Translations under genes and position numbers: made by a program | Notes under the pieces: model-generated | Seen by the model: the letters and a program-made list of their open reading frames with translations, nothing else | Database searches by the model: none | Told to the model about the DNA's origin: nothing | Shown here: positions 16,043 through 26,900 of the stretch, piece by piece | Layout: the number at the start of each line of letters is the position of its first letter | Position numbering within the stretch: position 1 is the first letter of the stretch | DNA from: Oscarella lobularis | Taxonomy: Eukaryota; Porifera; Homoscleromorpha; Homosclerophorida; Oscarellidae | Direction: 5' to 3' | Assembly: GCF_947507565.1 (NCBI RefSeq) | Contig: NC_089178.1 | Location: 186,001 to 250,000 of the forward strand | Length of the DNA stretch: 64,000 nt

Positions 16043-19000
16043 ATGGCGGTACGGCACCCAGAGCGCGCTCGTACTACTATTGTCGCTCCGACGGGAACGG
16101 GAGCGACCGGCGGGGGGCACGAATTGAAGTATTCGCTACACAGATGGTCGAGTTTCTACTCCGACGCCTTTCATCCGAAGTAAGCAGAAGAAGTTCGAAG
16201 CTCGCGCGAGATCTCGATCTGTGTTTACCTGCAGCAATATTCTTGTTGACAATCCTAAAGACGAAACGTCTCGCTGGCTATCCGAGTCAAATCGTCCGCC
16301 ACAGGCACGTTCTCTGGAATGGGTTTCGGAAATTTCTAATAATAATAATAATTGTCCCTTGTCTCTTATTTAGTACTTGACATTGAAGCTGAGCCACGGA
16401 CCTTGCATTGTGCGCAGCATCACTTTTGGAAAGTATAAGAGAGCGCACGTTTGCAATTTGCATTTGTTTGACATTTTCGCCGGTCTCGACGAAAATGAAA
16501 TGAAGCAAGTTTACACAGGGTATTAATCAATGAATGCAATTTACTCCCAATCAAGTCATCTTATTTGTAAAGGGAGCTGCGTAATGATGACGTCAAAGAG
16601 ACATTTCATTTAAAGCCAATATGCTGTAATTTTTTAAAAATAGGTTCGATTTTCTCGCACGCGAATACCGTTTTGAATTAACTATCTTTTTAACAACAGT
16701 TCCTCATTTGGCATGGGAACAGACCTTTGGATTTAGTATCTGGTATGTTGAACTGAGAGGCCAGCAACAGCAGCAGCAGCAGCAGCAGAACCAGGAAGTT
16801 CCAATGACGTCATCATTACTGCCAGAGTCTCTACCGTCCGTATCATGCCACGAAAAAATTTCTCCAATTTATTGTCTTAGTTCTGAAGTAAAGCTGGGAC
16901 TTTGTATAAGGGAGTGGATTAATGCTGATTGCTATTTTTAGATGAGAAGTGCTGAAGTGACGCGACATTGTCTGAAGCACTTGAGAAAACTAGGCTACAT
17001 GGATTTGTTTAGTGAACTGGGACGAAGGAGCCGAGTCAAATTGGAACATCCACAGCTGACGCAATTGCACTACGATTTAGTACGCATCTTGAATCGTTTA
17101 TTTGGAGATTAGTGAAATTGTCGACGAAATAGGTGGAATGCGCCGATTTTGAAACCAGTGAGCAACTCATCGAAGAAGCAGCCAATCGTAATATAGATAA
17201 GTTTCTATGTTTTTTGACGTCATCGCGGCATTTTAGGTGGAAATTTTGACGAATTTCTTAATAAGCAGGAAATTGACGTGGAATGGAAACGCATCAGAAA
17301 CGATCCTTCTCCAAAATCAGGTTTTAATTTGGTAGCTCTAGCACTCCAGATCAATAACGTATTAATTATTAATAGGCTCATATCGAGGGGCGCAGCGAAA
17401 ACGCTGGCCTGGAATGAGAGGAGGACATCAAATGGTTTTCGATCCTTGCACGAGTACCGAATAAATCGTTCTAGCGTAATCCGTCTAGCGGCTTTCTCGC
17501 AGAATCCATTCTTTTGTTTGGTGGTTGGGACGGCGAAAAGGATTTGGCCGATCTTTGGCAGTATCATCTTGAATCGCAAGAATGGGAGTGTCTCTCATTG
17601 GATACCGAAAAAGAGGTACGGTGTACGTAGAGCTGATCAGAAGCAAATGGAATCGACTGTATCGTACAAGGGAGGCCCGTGTGCGAGATCGTGTCACAAA
17701 ATGTGTCTCGACTGGAAACGGAGAAAGCTGTACACGTTCGGCAGATATTACGACAGCACTCCCGTAGAAACATCCAATGACAGGTCGCAATGAATCTCTT
17801 TCTATCACGCTTTTACGACGTATGTCATTTAGTCTGGGCGATCTCTACTTGTACGACCTCGCCACGCGCAAATGGACGTTACTTAGCGCCGACACGTCCT
17901 TGGAAGGGGGACCGGGTCTCGTCATTGATCATCAAGTTCGTAACGAATTATTGGTGTTCTGGCTTTTCGCATTTGTTCTCTCTCTAGATGTGCATTGATA
18001 GCGAAAATGAGACAATCTACGTTTTCGGTGGCAAAGTCTATTCAACTGCTTCGTTGATGTTAGAGTCTTCCAAGAAGCATCAAGTGCACCAAAGTTCCGG
18101 CCACTGTCTTAGTGGACGACTCTATTCGTATCACATTTCAAGTCGCAAATGGACACAAATTCTGTAAGGAGAAAGATGTTCTCTCCTCCCCCTCTCCCCG
18201 ACGCTTTTGATTGGATATTCTAGAAACCCCTCCCTTTGGGAAATGTGTCAAAATACGAAAGGCGGTCTCGGAATGGTTTTTAACGAGGTAAATAGGGGGG
18301 TCGGAACGTAACGCGGGAGTTGAGGCGTTTACACTGAGTCTCTTTGGTGAGGTTTCTCGTCAACTGTTCCTAATCGGCTCGTTTCCTCGTTACATAAGAT
18401 GTCTCGCCTATTACGTTGATACGTGCCAAATTAGAAATTTTTTCTATGAAGGTGGAATGAACGGTACACCATTTCGTTTTACCAGTGCCTTTTTTTCTGA
18501 TGGCCGAAACGGTCCTTCTAATTTATTTAGGAAGATACATTCAGAGAGTCTCTATTGATTGCGAAAAACAGGAAATCTACATTTTTAGCGTAAGTAGCCA
18601 GATGCCCGATGTGCTTCTCTCTGTTTTTGACTGTCCCTCCTCCTCCTCAATAGGGTCATCGTCGCACCTCGCAAAGAGTCGCTTTTAATTCTGTCTGCCT
18701 GTTCAAAATCGAAACGGAGGAATGGTGTGCGCTCACGAATTGCACAAAGAAGTACGTAGAATCCTTTAATTCGTTTCAGGTTGCGCGTTTGCAAATTCGG
18801 CGGCGTTGCGGCGATCCACTCCGCCGATGAAGCGACGACCCCTTGCGCTCGTTTCGCTTATCAATTGGTCTTTGATCCCATCTCGAAAGTACAGTAGATA
18901 TGTCACACCGCTTTCACGTAAATATGTTTTATATACCAGACGCATTTCATCTACGGAGGCAATGCCGGAAAACAGCACGAGCATCGGTGGATGCGTCTCG

Positions 19001-19678
19001 ATGATTTTTGGACGTTCACGGTTCAGTCCTGCCCCCCCCCCCCCCCCCCCCCCCCCGCCTTCGTTCACTTTTCATCGTCGATTTGTTTTTCTTCTTCTTT
19101 AGCTCGTAATGCCTTCGGGAGAGCAACTTGTGCGATCTTGCAAGTTAATGATTCGAAGGCAAAGGTCTTATTCGTTCGTTATTTCGTTTTTGTGCTCCTG
19201 CACGAAAATTGATTCGTGCAGATTTGAAGAATTGTCGCACACTAATTCCGTCGAAGCGCTGTCTTATCTACAGAACGATTTGTCTGCTCTCGTCGACCAC
19301 GGGAATCAAGCGGAAACGGACGAGGTTCTCTATTCAATTCAAGTCAACTTCCTGGAAAACTTTTGCAAAAAATATTCTTTCTAGTTTTGTGCACTAGTAT
19401 CGGTTCTCATAACGAATTTCTCTCAAAGGAAAATTCAAGACGATAGTCATTCAGGTAGAATCCTCATTTTTTTAAAAAAGGAAACGAAACGAGATAACAC
19501 ACTTTCAGCTCTTGATGAGTTCCGAATGCAGCGCAATCAGGTGACCGACGAATCTTATAAAGAGTGCGAAACTAAATTAATTCTGTCCTCTAAGTTGTTC
19601 GACAAGCTGTGCGGATATTTTCCAGAATCAATGACGAAACCAGTAGGTACACCCCCGTTCACAACAACGAAATTGTGA
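16043..19678 (+). CDS. MKLN1: Muskelin (kelch-repeat subunit of the CTLH/GID E3 ligase)
   Basis: Multi-exon orthologue from ATG at 16043 to the stop at 19676-19678. N-terminal discoidin-like domain: LKYSLHRWSSFYSDAFHP, NILVDNPKDETSRWLSESN, ITFGKYKRAHVCNLHLFD, FSIWYVELRG. LisH/CTLH segment: TRHCLKHLRKLGYMDLF and LEHPQLTQLHYDL. Kelch repeats: LFGGWDGEKDLADLWQYHLE, ARSCHKMCLDWKRRKLYTFG, MCIDSENETIYVFGGK, and HFIYGGNAGKQHEHRWMRLD. The end is KLFDKLCGYFPESMTKPVG. Muskelin recruits substrates to the CTLH/GID ubiquitin ligase. Odd features: an eight- or nine-glutamine run from CAG repeats near 16762-16790 just after the discoidin domain, and a 25-base poly-C in the intron at 19032-19056. Confidence 0.94.
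16762..16790. repeat. CAG repeat coding poly-glutamine in muskelin
   Basis: Tandem CAG/CAA codons give QQQQQQQQQ after YVELRG at the discoidin-LisH boundary. The run is in frame, so I read it as coding. Confidence 0.85.
19032..19056. repeat. 25-base poly-C run in a muskelin intron
   Basis: Homopolymer of 25 C on the + strand followed by GCC, a few bases inside an intron that splices DDFWTFT to LVMPSGEQLVRSCK. Confidence 0.95.
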
Positions 19679-19740
19679 CAATTTTACAAGCGGTAGCGTG
19701 CAACATACGAATTTAGACGCATTACACAGGAATGATAAAT

Positions 19741-20471
19741 TAAGTCTATCGCTCTCTTCCGCCTTTCTTTGAGAAAAGAGGCACTTGTCATCCGGGTTTG
19801 GAGACACCGACGCGGAGCGATAAAATCGAACTGCCATCGCGTTTGCTTCGAGAAACAGCGCTGACGAGCCATTACCATGGAGTTTTACAACAGTTTTATT
19901 TGATACAAAAAAGAAAAAAACGCTGCATGCGCTCGATCGCTCGCAAACTCCTTCCAATCGTTCCTTCTTCGATTTGATCGTTTCGTCTTCGTTTTCTTGA
20001 GCCTTCTCGTCCATATTTCCACCTAAAAAACATCCCGTCGTTCCGTCGTCGATTTCTTGAGCTCTTTCGTTCGCGTTTCCGCCGAAAAAGAAGAAGATTC
20101 GTCTCTGTCGTTCCATCTTCGTTTTCTTGAGCCTTCTCGTCCACATTTTGCCCTAAAAAACAAGAAGATTTGTCTCTGTCGTTCCGTCTTCGATTTCTCG
20201 AGCTCTCTCCTTCACGCTTCCACCTAGAAAAAAAAGAAAAAAATTAGTATCTGTCAAAAAATCGTTGTACGTACCTTTTTGCTGCGTCCGTATTCGCGCT
20301 ATCCAGGCTACACCGCGCGGAGGTTCGGACGCTTCGTAGCCCAAGGCAGCCACCGCAAAAGCAATGGCCACCCGTTCCAAAAAGTGTCGGGCGAGCCACG
20401 ACGTCATCAGCCACCCCACCGGTACCCGCCTGGATGAGAGACGGCCCCTAATACCGTAGTCCCCCGGCGCG
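19741..20471 (-). pseudogene. 5'-truncated duplicate of the 30.6 kb mitochondrial-type gene
   Basis: Near-identical, same-orientation copy of 30238-30903, placed directly after muskelin. It has the 3' half of the parental exon 1 (SEPPRGVAWIARIRTQQKG, 20275 leftwards), the intron and the downstream mini-exon region. It lacks the parental start codon and N-terminal targeting segment: similarity stops at 20471 where the parent continues. It carries one more ~70 bp unit than the parent in a tandem series coding variants of ERAQEIDDGTTG. Without a start it is probably dead, though an in-frame ATG (MGWLMTSWLARHFLERVAIA) exists at 20419. Confidence 0.7.
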
Positions 20472-20913
20472 ACCTCCGCGATGCCGGCACGTATCTAGAC
20501 GTGCCATAGCTCGTTTGAAAGCCCTATCATCGGTCAATAATACTATCAATCGCTGGTTTCAATCCGTTCATTCGTTTAGGCGCAATTCCGGTCTAGGTGA
20601 AGGGCGTGGCGTATCAATTATGGAACACTTTTACGACATCTAAGGAGTAAGAGTGCATTCGCAAAATATGTCGAGGAGAATGGAGATTCAAGAGAAGGAC
20701 GTAACAAAGTTGTTGATGCGTGTATTGCCATTCATATTGCAGGTCAACTCAAGGATATCGTGAAACGGAATGGCTATTTTATTTCTTGATACAAATTTAA
20801 TTAACTTCCTTTTTAGTTTTTTATGCCATCATTTTGTATGTGACCAATTTTTTCAATTTTTTTATAGTGGTTGTCCGGGATTATTTGACGTCACCACGTG
20901 CGCTGAGGTCGAA

Positions 20914-23900
20914 ATGGTAAGCCAAAGGACGTCTTCGCTCGCCGATTACGTCGTCTCTCTAATGCATTTTAGATTGGTCTAGTCGTGGCGGCAATCGTTC
21001 CCGTCGTCCTACCGAACGTTCTGGGGAACGACAGGCAAAGCGGGGTCCCCAACGCCACCGAAACACGAAAAATGCTTGGATCCAACAATGAAGATCCCAA
21101 TGAAGCTAATCGAAAAGGAGGTAGCCGAAAGAAAACGCGAAACGAGACAAAACCACGTGACTAGAGAGCCGCGTCGAAATTTTTCGCACGTAGATCGTGA
21201 GTCACGACACGCGACGCTTTCGCTTCGCTCGGACATGATTCTCGGCTTACCAATCGGTGAGTCTTCGAAGAGGGGGGACCGGGACCCCTTCATGAAATCA
21301 TTTCTCTCAGGGAAACACATGTACTTGAGCGCCCGTATCAAAGACGATCTCGTCATTCGTCCATATACCCCCGTGACCTCTGACGATGAAATTGGCTACT
21401 TTGATTTAGTCATCAAGGTAGCTATGGATACTTATGGGTCATGTGATGTATTTAATTAATTATTTATTTTAGGTCTATTTTGCCAATGTTCATCCGCGTT
21501 TTCCTGATGGCAGTAAAATGACTCAGCACTTGGAATCCCTTGAAATTGGGGATGCAATTGACGTGCGTGGGCCATCAGGTCATCTGACCTATCTGGGCAA
21601 AGGTAATTAATAAGAGAGAGAGAGAGAGACAGAGACACGTGTTCTCTTCACCAAGGCAAAACGCACATCAAGGAAGGCAAAAAGGAAGAATCTCGACAAT
21701 GCACTCACATTGGAATGATAGCTGGAGGCTCCGGTATTTAATAATAATGTATTATCATTAGACAATATTTTCGTGCGCAAGGCATCACCCCAATACTTCA
21801 AATCGTACAAGCAATTCTAAAAGACCCATACGACAGAACAGAAATGTCACTCATATTTGCCAATCAGGTATAAATAAATAAATAAATAGATAATACCCTC
21901 CGACCAATAATGTATACCATAGACCGAAGATGACATTCTCCTTCGTCCTGAACTAGAAAAAAATAGCAGCAGATAATCCAAACTTCAAGCTTTGGTACAC
22001 CCTAGATCGTCCACCCGAAGGTAAGACTATTCATAAGGAGTACGTACACGCCTGCCGGTATATATACGCCGCTTGCCGGAATATATACACCGCCTGCCGG
22101 CGGATACGTACGCCGCTTGCCGTAATATATACACCGCTTGCCGAAATATATACACCGCCTGCCGGAATATATACACCGCTTGCCGGCGGAGTACGTACAC
22201 GCCTGCCGGAATATATACACCGCTTGCCGGAATATATACAACGCCTGCCGGAATATATACACATATACACTGCCTTCCGGAATATATACACCGCCTGCCA
22301 GCGGATACGTACACCGCTTGCCGGAATATATACACCGCCTGCCGGAATATATACACCGCCTGCCGGAATATATACACCGCTTGCCGGCGGAGTACGTACA
22401 CGCCTGCCGGTATATATACACCGCCTGCCGGAATATATACACCGCTTGCCGAAATATATACACCGCCTGCCGGAATATATACACCGCCTGCCGGAATATA
22501 TACACCGCTTGCCGGCGGAGTACGTACACGACTGCCGGAATATATACACCGCCTGCCGGAATATATACACCGCTTGCCGGCGGAGTACGTACACGCCTGC
22601 CGGTATATATACACCGCTTGCCGGCGGAGTACGTACACCGCCTGCCGGAATATATACACCGCCTGCCGGAATATATACACCGCCTGCTGGCAGAGTACGT
22701 ACACGCCTGCCGGAATATATACACCGCCTGCCGGCGGAGTACGTACACGCCTGCCGGAATATATACACCGCTTGCCGGCGGAGTACGTACACGCCTGCCG
22801 GAATATGTACACCGCCTGCCGGAATATATACAACGCCTGCCGGAATATATGCACATATACACTGCCTTCCGGAATATATACACCGCCTGCCAGCGGATAC
22901 GTACACCGCTTGCCGGAATATATACACCGCCTGCCGGAATATATACACCGCTTGCCGGCGGAGTACGTACACGCCTGCCGGTATATATACACCGCTTGCC
23001 GGAATATATACACCGCCTGCCGGAATATATACACCGCCTGCTGGCAGAGTACGTACACGCCTGCCGGAATATATACACCGCCTGCCGGCGGAGTACGTAC
23101 ACCGCTTGCCGTAATATATACACCGCTTGCCGGAATATATACACCGCCTGCCGGAATATATACACCGCCTGCCGGAATATATACACCGCCTGCTGGCGGA
23201 GTACGTACACGCCTGCCGGAATATATACACCGCTTGCCGGCGGAGTACGTACACGCCTGCCGGAATATATACACCGCCTGCCGGTATATATACACCGCTT
23301 GCCGGCGGAGTACGTACACCGCCTGCCGGAATATATACACCGCCTGCCGGAATATATACACCGCCTGCTGGCAGAGTACGTACACGCCTGCCGGAATATA
23401 TACACCGCCTGCCGGCGGAGTACGTACACGCCTGCCGGAATATATACACCGCCTGCCGGAATATATACACCGCCTGCCGGAATATATACACCGCTTGCCG
23501 GCGGAGTACGTACACGCCTGCCGGAATATATACACCGCCTGCCGGAATATATACACCGCTTGCCGGCGGTGTACGTACACGCCTGCCGGAATATATACAC
23601 CGCCTGCCGGCGGAGTACGTACACCGCTTGCCGGAATATATACACCGCCTGTCGGCAAAGTACGTACACTGCCTTCCGGAATATATACACCGTTGTAGCC
23701 GATGTAGTCGTTGTAGCCGTTGTAGTCGTTGTAGTCGTTGTAGTCATTGTAGCCGTTACAGTCATTGTAGTCATTGTAGCCGTTGTAGTCGTTGTAGTCA
23801 TTGTAGCCGTTGCAGTCATTGTAGTCATTGTAGTCATTGTAGCCGTTGTGGTAGTTGTTGTAGTTGTAGCCGTTGTAGTTTCTTGCCAAAATATATACAC

Positions 23901-26900
23901 CGCCTGCCGGCGGAGTACGTACACGCCTGCCGGAATATATACACCGCCTGCCCGCGGAGTATGTACACCGCTTCCGTAATATATACACCGCCTGCCTCCG
24001 GAGTACGTACACGGCTTGCCGTAATATATACACCGCCTGCCGGCGGAGTACGTACACGCCTTAGGGAATATATACACCGCCTGCCCGCGGAGTATGTACA
24101 CCGCTTGCCGTAATATATACACCGCTTGGCGGAATATATACAATGCCTGCCGGCGGAGTACGTACACGCCTGCCGGTATATATACACCGCCTTCCGGAAT
24201 ATATACACCGCCTGCCGGCGGAGTACGTATACGCCTGCCGGAATATATACACCGCCTGCCGGCGGAGTACGCACACCGCCTGCGGGAATATATACACCGC
24301 CTGCCGGAATATATACACCGCCTGCCGGAATATATACACCGCCTGCCAGAATATATACACCGCCTGCCTGCGGAGTACGTACACCGCTTGCCCGTATATA
24401 TACACCGCTTGCCGGCGGAGTACGTACACGCCTGCCGGAATATATACACCGCTTGCCGGAATATATACACCGCCTGCCGGCGGAGTACGTACACTGCCTT
24501 CCGGAATATATACACCGCTCTCCGGAGTATATACACCGCCTGCCGGCGGAGTACGTACACGCCTGCAGGTATATATACACCGCCTTCCGGCGGAGTACGT
24601 ACACCGCTTGCCGGAATATAAACACCGCCTGCCGGCGGAGTACGTACATGCTTGCCGGTATATTTACACCGCTTGCCGGAATATATACACCGCCTGCCGG
24701 AATATATACACCGCTTGCCGGCGGTGTACGTACACCGCCTGCCGGAATATATACACCGCCTCCGGAATATATACACCGCCTGCCGGAATATATACACCGC
24801 TTGCCGGCGGTGTACGTACACGCCTGCCGGAATATATACACCGCCTGCCGGCGGAGTACGTACACCGCTTGCCGGAATATATACACCGCCTGCCAGAATA
24901 TATACACCGCCTGCCGGAATATATACACCGCTTGCCGGAATATATGCACCGCCTGCCGGCGGAGTATGTATACACCTGCCGGAATATATACACCGCCTGC
25001 CGGCGGAGTACGTACACCGCTTGCCGTAATATATACACCGCCCTCTGGCAGAGTACGTACACGCCTGCAGGAATATATACACCGCCTGCCCGCGGAGTAT
25101 GTACACCGCTTCCGTAATATATACACTGCCTGTCGGCAAAGTACGTACACTGCCTTGCGGAATATATACACCGTTGTAGCCGTTGTAGTCGTTGTAGCCG
25201 TTGTAGTCGTTGTAGCCGTTGTAGTCGTTGTAGCCGTTGTAGTCATTGTAGCCGTTGTAGTCGTTGTAGCCGTTGTAGCCGTTGTAGCCGTTGTAGTCGT
25301 TGTAGCCGTTGTAGTCGTTGTAGCCGTTGTAGTCGTTGTAGGCGTTGTAGTCATTGTAGCCGTTGTAGTCGTTGTAGCCGTTGTAGTCGTTGTAGCCGTT
25401 GTAGTCGTTGTAGCCGTTGTAGCCGTTGTAGCCGTTGTAGTCGTTGTAGCCGTTGTAGCCGTTGTAGCCGTTGTAGTCGTTGTAGCCGTTGTAGTCGTTG
25501 TAGCCGTTGTAGCCGTTGTAGTCGTTGTAGCCGTTGTAGCCGTTGTAGCCGTTGTAGTCGTTGTAGCCGTTGTAGTCGTTGTAGCCGTTGTAGTCGTTGT
25601 AGGCGTTGTAGTCATTGTAGCCGTTGTAGTCGTTGTAGCCGTTGTAGTCGTTGTAGCCGTTGTAGTCGTTGTAGCCGTTGTAGCCGTTGTAGCCGTTGTA
25701 GTCGTTGTAGCCGTTGTAGCCGTTGTAGTCGTTGTAGTCGTTGTAGCCGTTGTAGTCGTTGTAGCCGTTGTAGCCGTTGTAGTCGTTGTAGTCATTGTAG
25801 CCGTTGTAGCCGTTGTAGTCGTTGTAGCCGTTGTAGCCGTTGTAGTCGTTGTAGTCATTGTAGCCGTTGTAGCCGTTGTAGTCGTTGTAGCCGTTGTAGC
25901 CGTTGTAGTCGTTGTAGCCGTTGTAGTCGTTGTAGCCGTTGTAGTCGTTGTAGCCGTTGTAGCCGTTGTAGTCGTTGTAGTCGTTGTAGCCGTTGTAGCC
26001 GTTGTAGTCGTTGTAGTCATTGTAGCCGTTGTAGCCGTTGTAGTCGTTGTAGCCGTTGTAGCCGTTGTAGTCGTTGTAGTCATTGTAGCCGTTGTAGCCG
26101 TTGTAGTCGTTGTAGCCGTTGTAGCCGTTGTAGTCGTTGTAGCCGTTGTAGTCGTTGTAGCCGTTGTAGTCGTTGTAGCCGTTGTAGCCGTTGTAGTCGT
26201 TGTAGTCGTTGTAGCCGTTGTAGTCGTTGTAGCCGTTGTACCCGTTGTAGTCGTTGTAGCCGTTGTAGTCATTGTAGCCGTTGTAGTCGTTGTAGCCGTT
26301 GTAGTCGTTGTAGCCGTTGTAGCCGTTGTAGTCGTTGTAGCCGTTGTAGTCATTGTAGCCGTTGTAGTCGTTGTAGCCGTTGTAGTCGTTGTAGTCGTTG
26401 TAGCCGTTGTAGTCGTTGTAGCCGTTGTAGTCGTTGTAGCCGTTGTAGCCGTTGTAGCCGTTGTAGTCGTTGTAGTCGTTGTAGCCGTTGTAGTCGTTGT
26501 AGCCGTTGTAGTCGTTGTAGCCGTTGTAGCCGTTGTAGTCGTTGTAGCCGTTGTAGCCGTTGTAGTCGTTGTAGCCGTTGTAGCCGTTGTAGCCGTTGTA
26601 GCCGTTGTAGTCGTTGTAGTCGTTGTAGCCGTTGTAGTCGTTGTAGTCGTTGTAGCCGTTGTAGTCGTTGTAGCCGTTGTAGCCGTTGAAGTCGTTGTAG
26701 CCGTTGTAGCCGTTGTAGTCGTTGTAGTCGTTGTAGCCGTTGTAGTCGTTGTAGCCGTTGTAGCCGTTGTAGCCGTTGTAGTCGTTGTAGTCGTTGTAGC
26801 CGTTGTAGTCGTTGTAGCCGTTGTAGTCGTTGTAGCCGTTGTAGTCGTTGTAGCCGTTGTAGCCGTTGTAGTCGTTGTAGCCGTTGTAGCCGTTGTAGTC

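Noticed and set aside
19628-20146. 172-codon minus-strand frame as a complete gene
   Set aside because: Runs through acceptor-like sites and unrelated sequence past the duplicate boundary; better explained as mini-exon units of a truncated copy.
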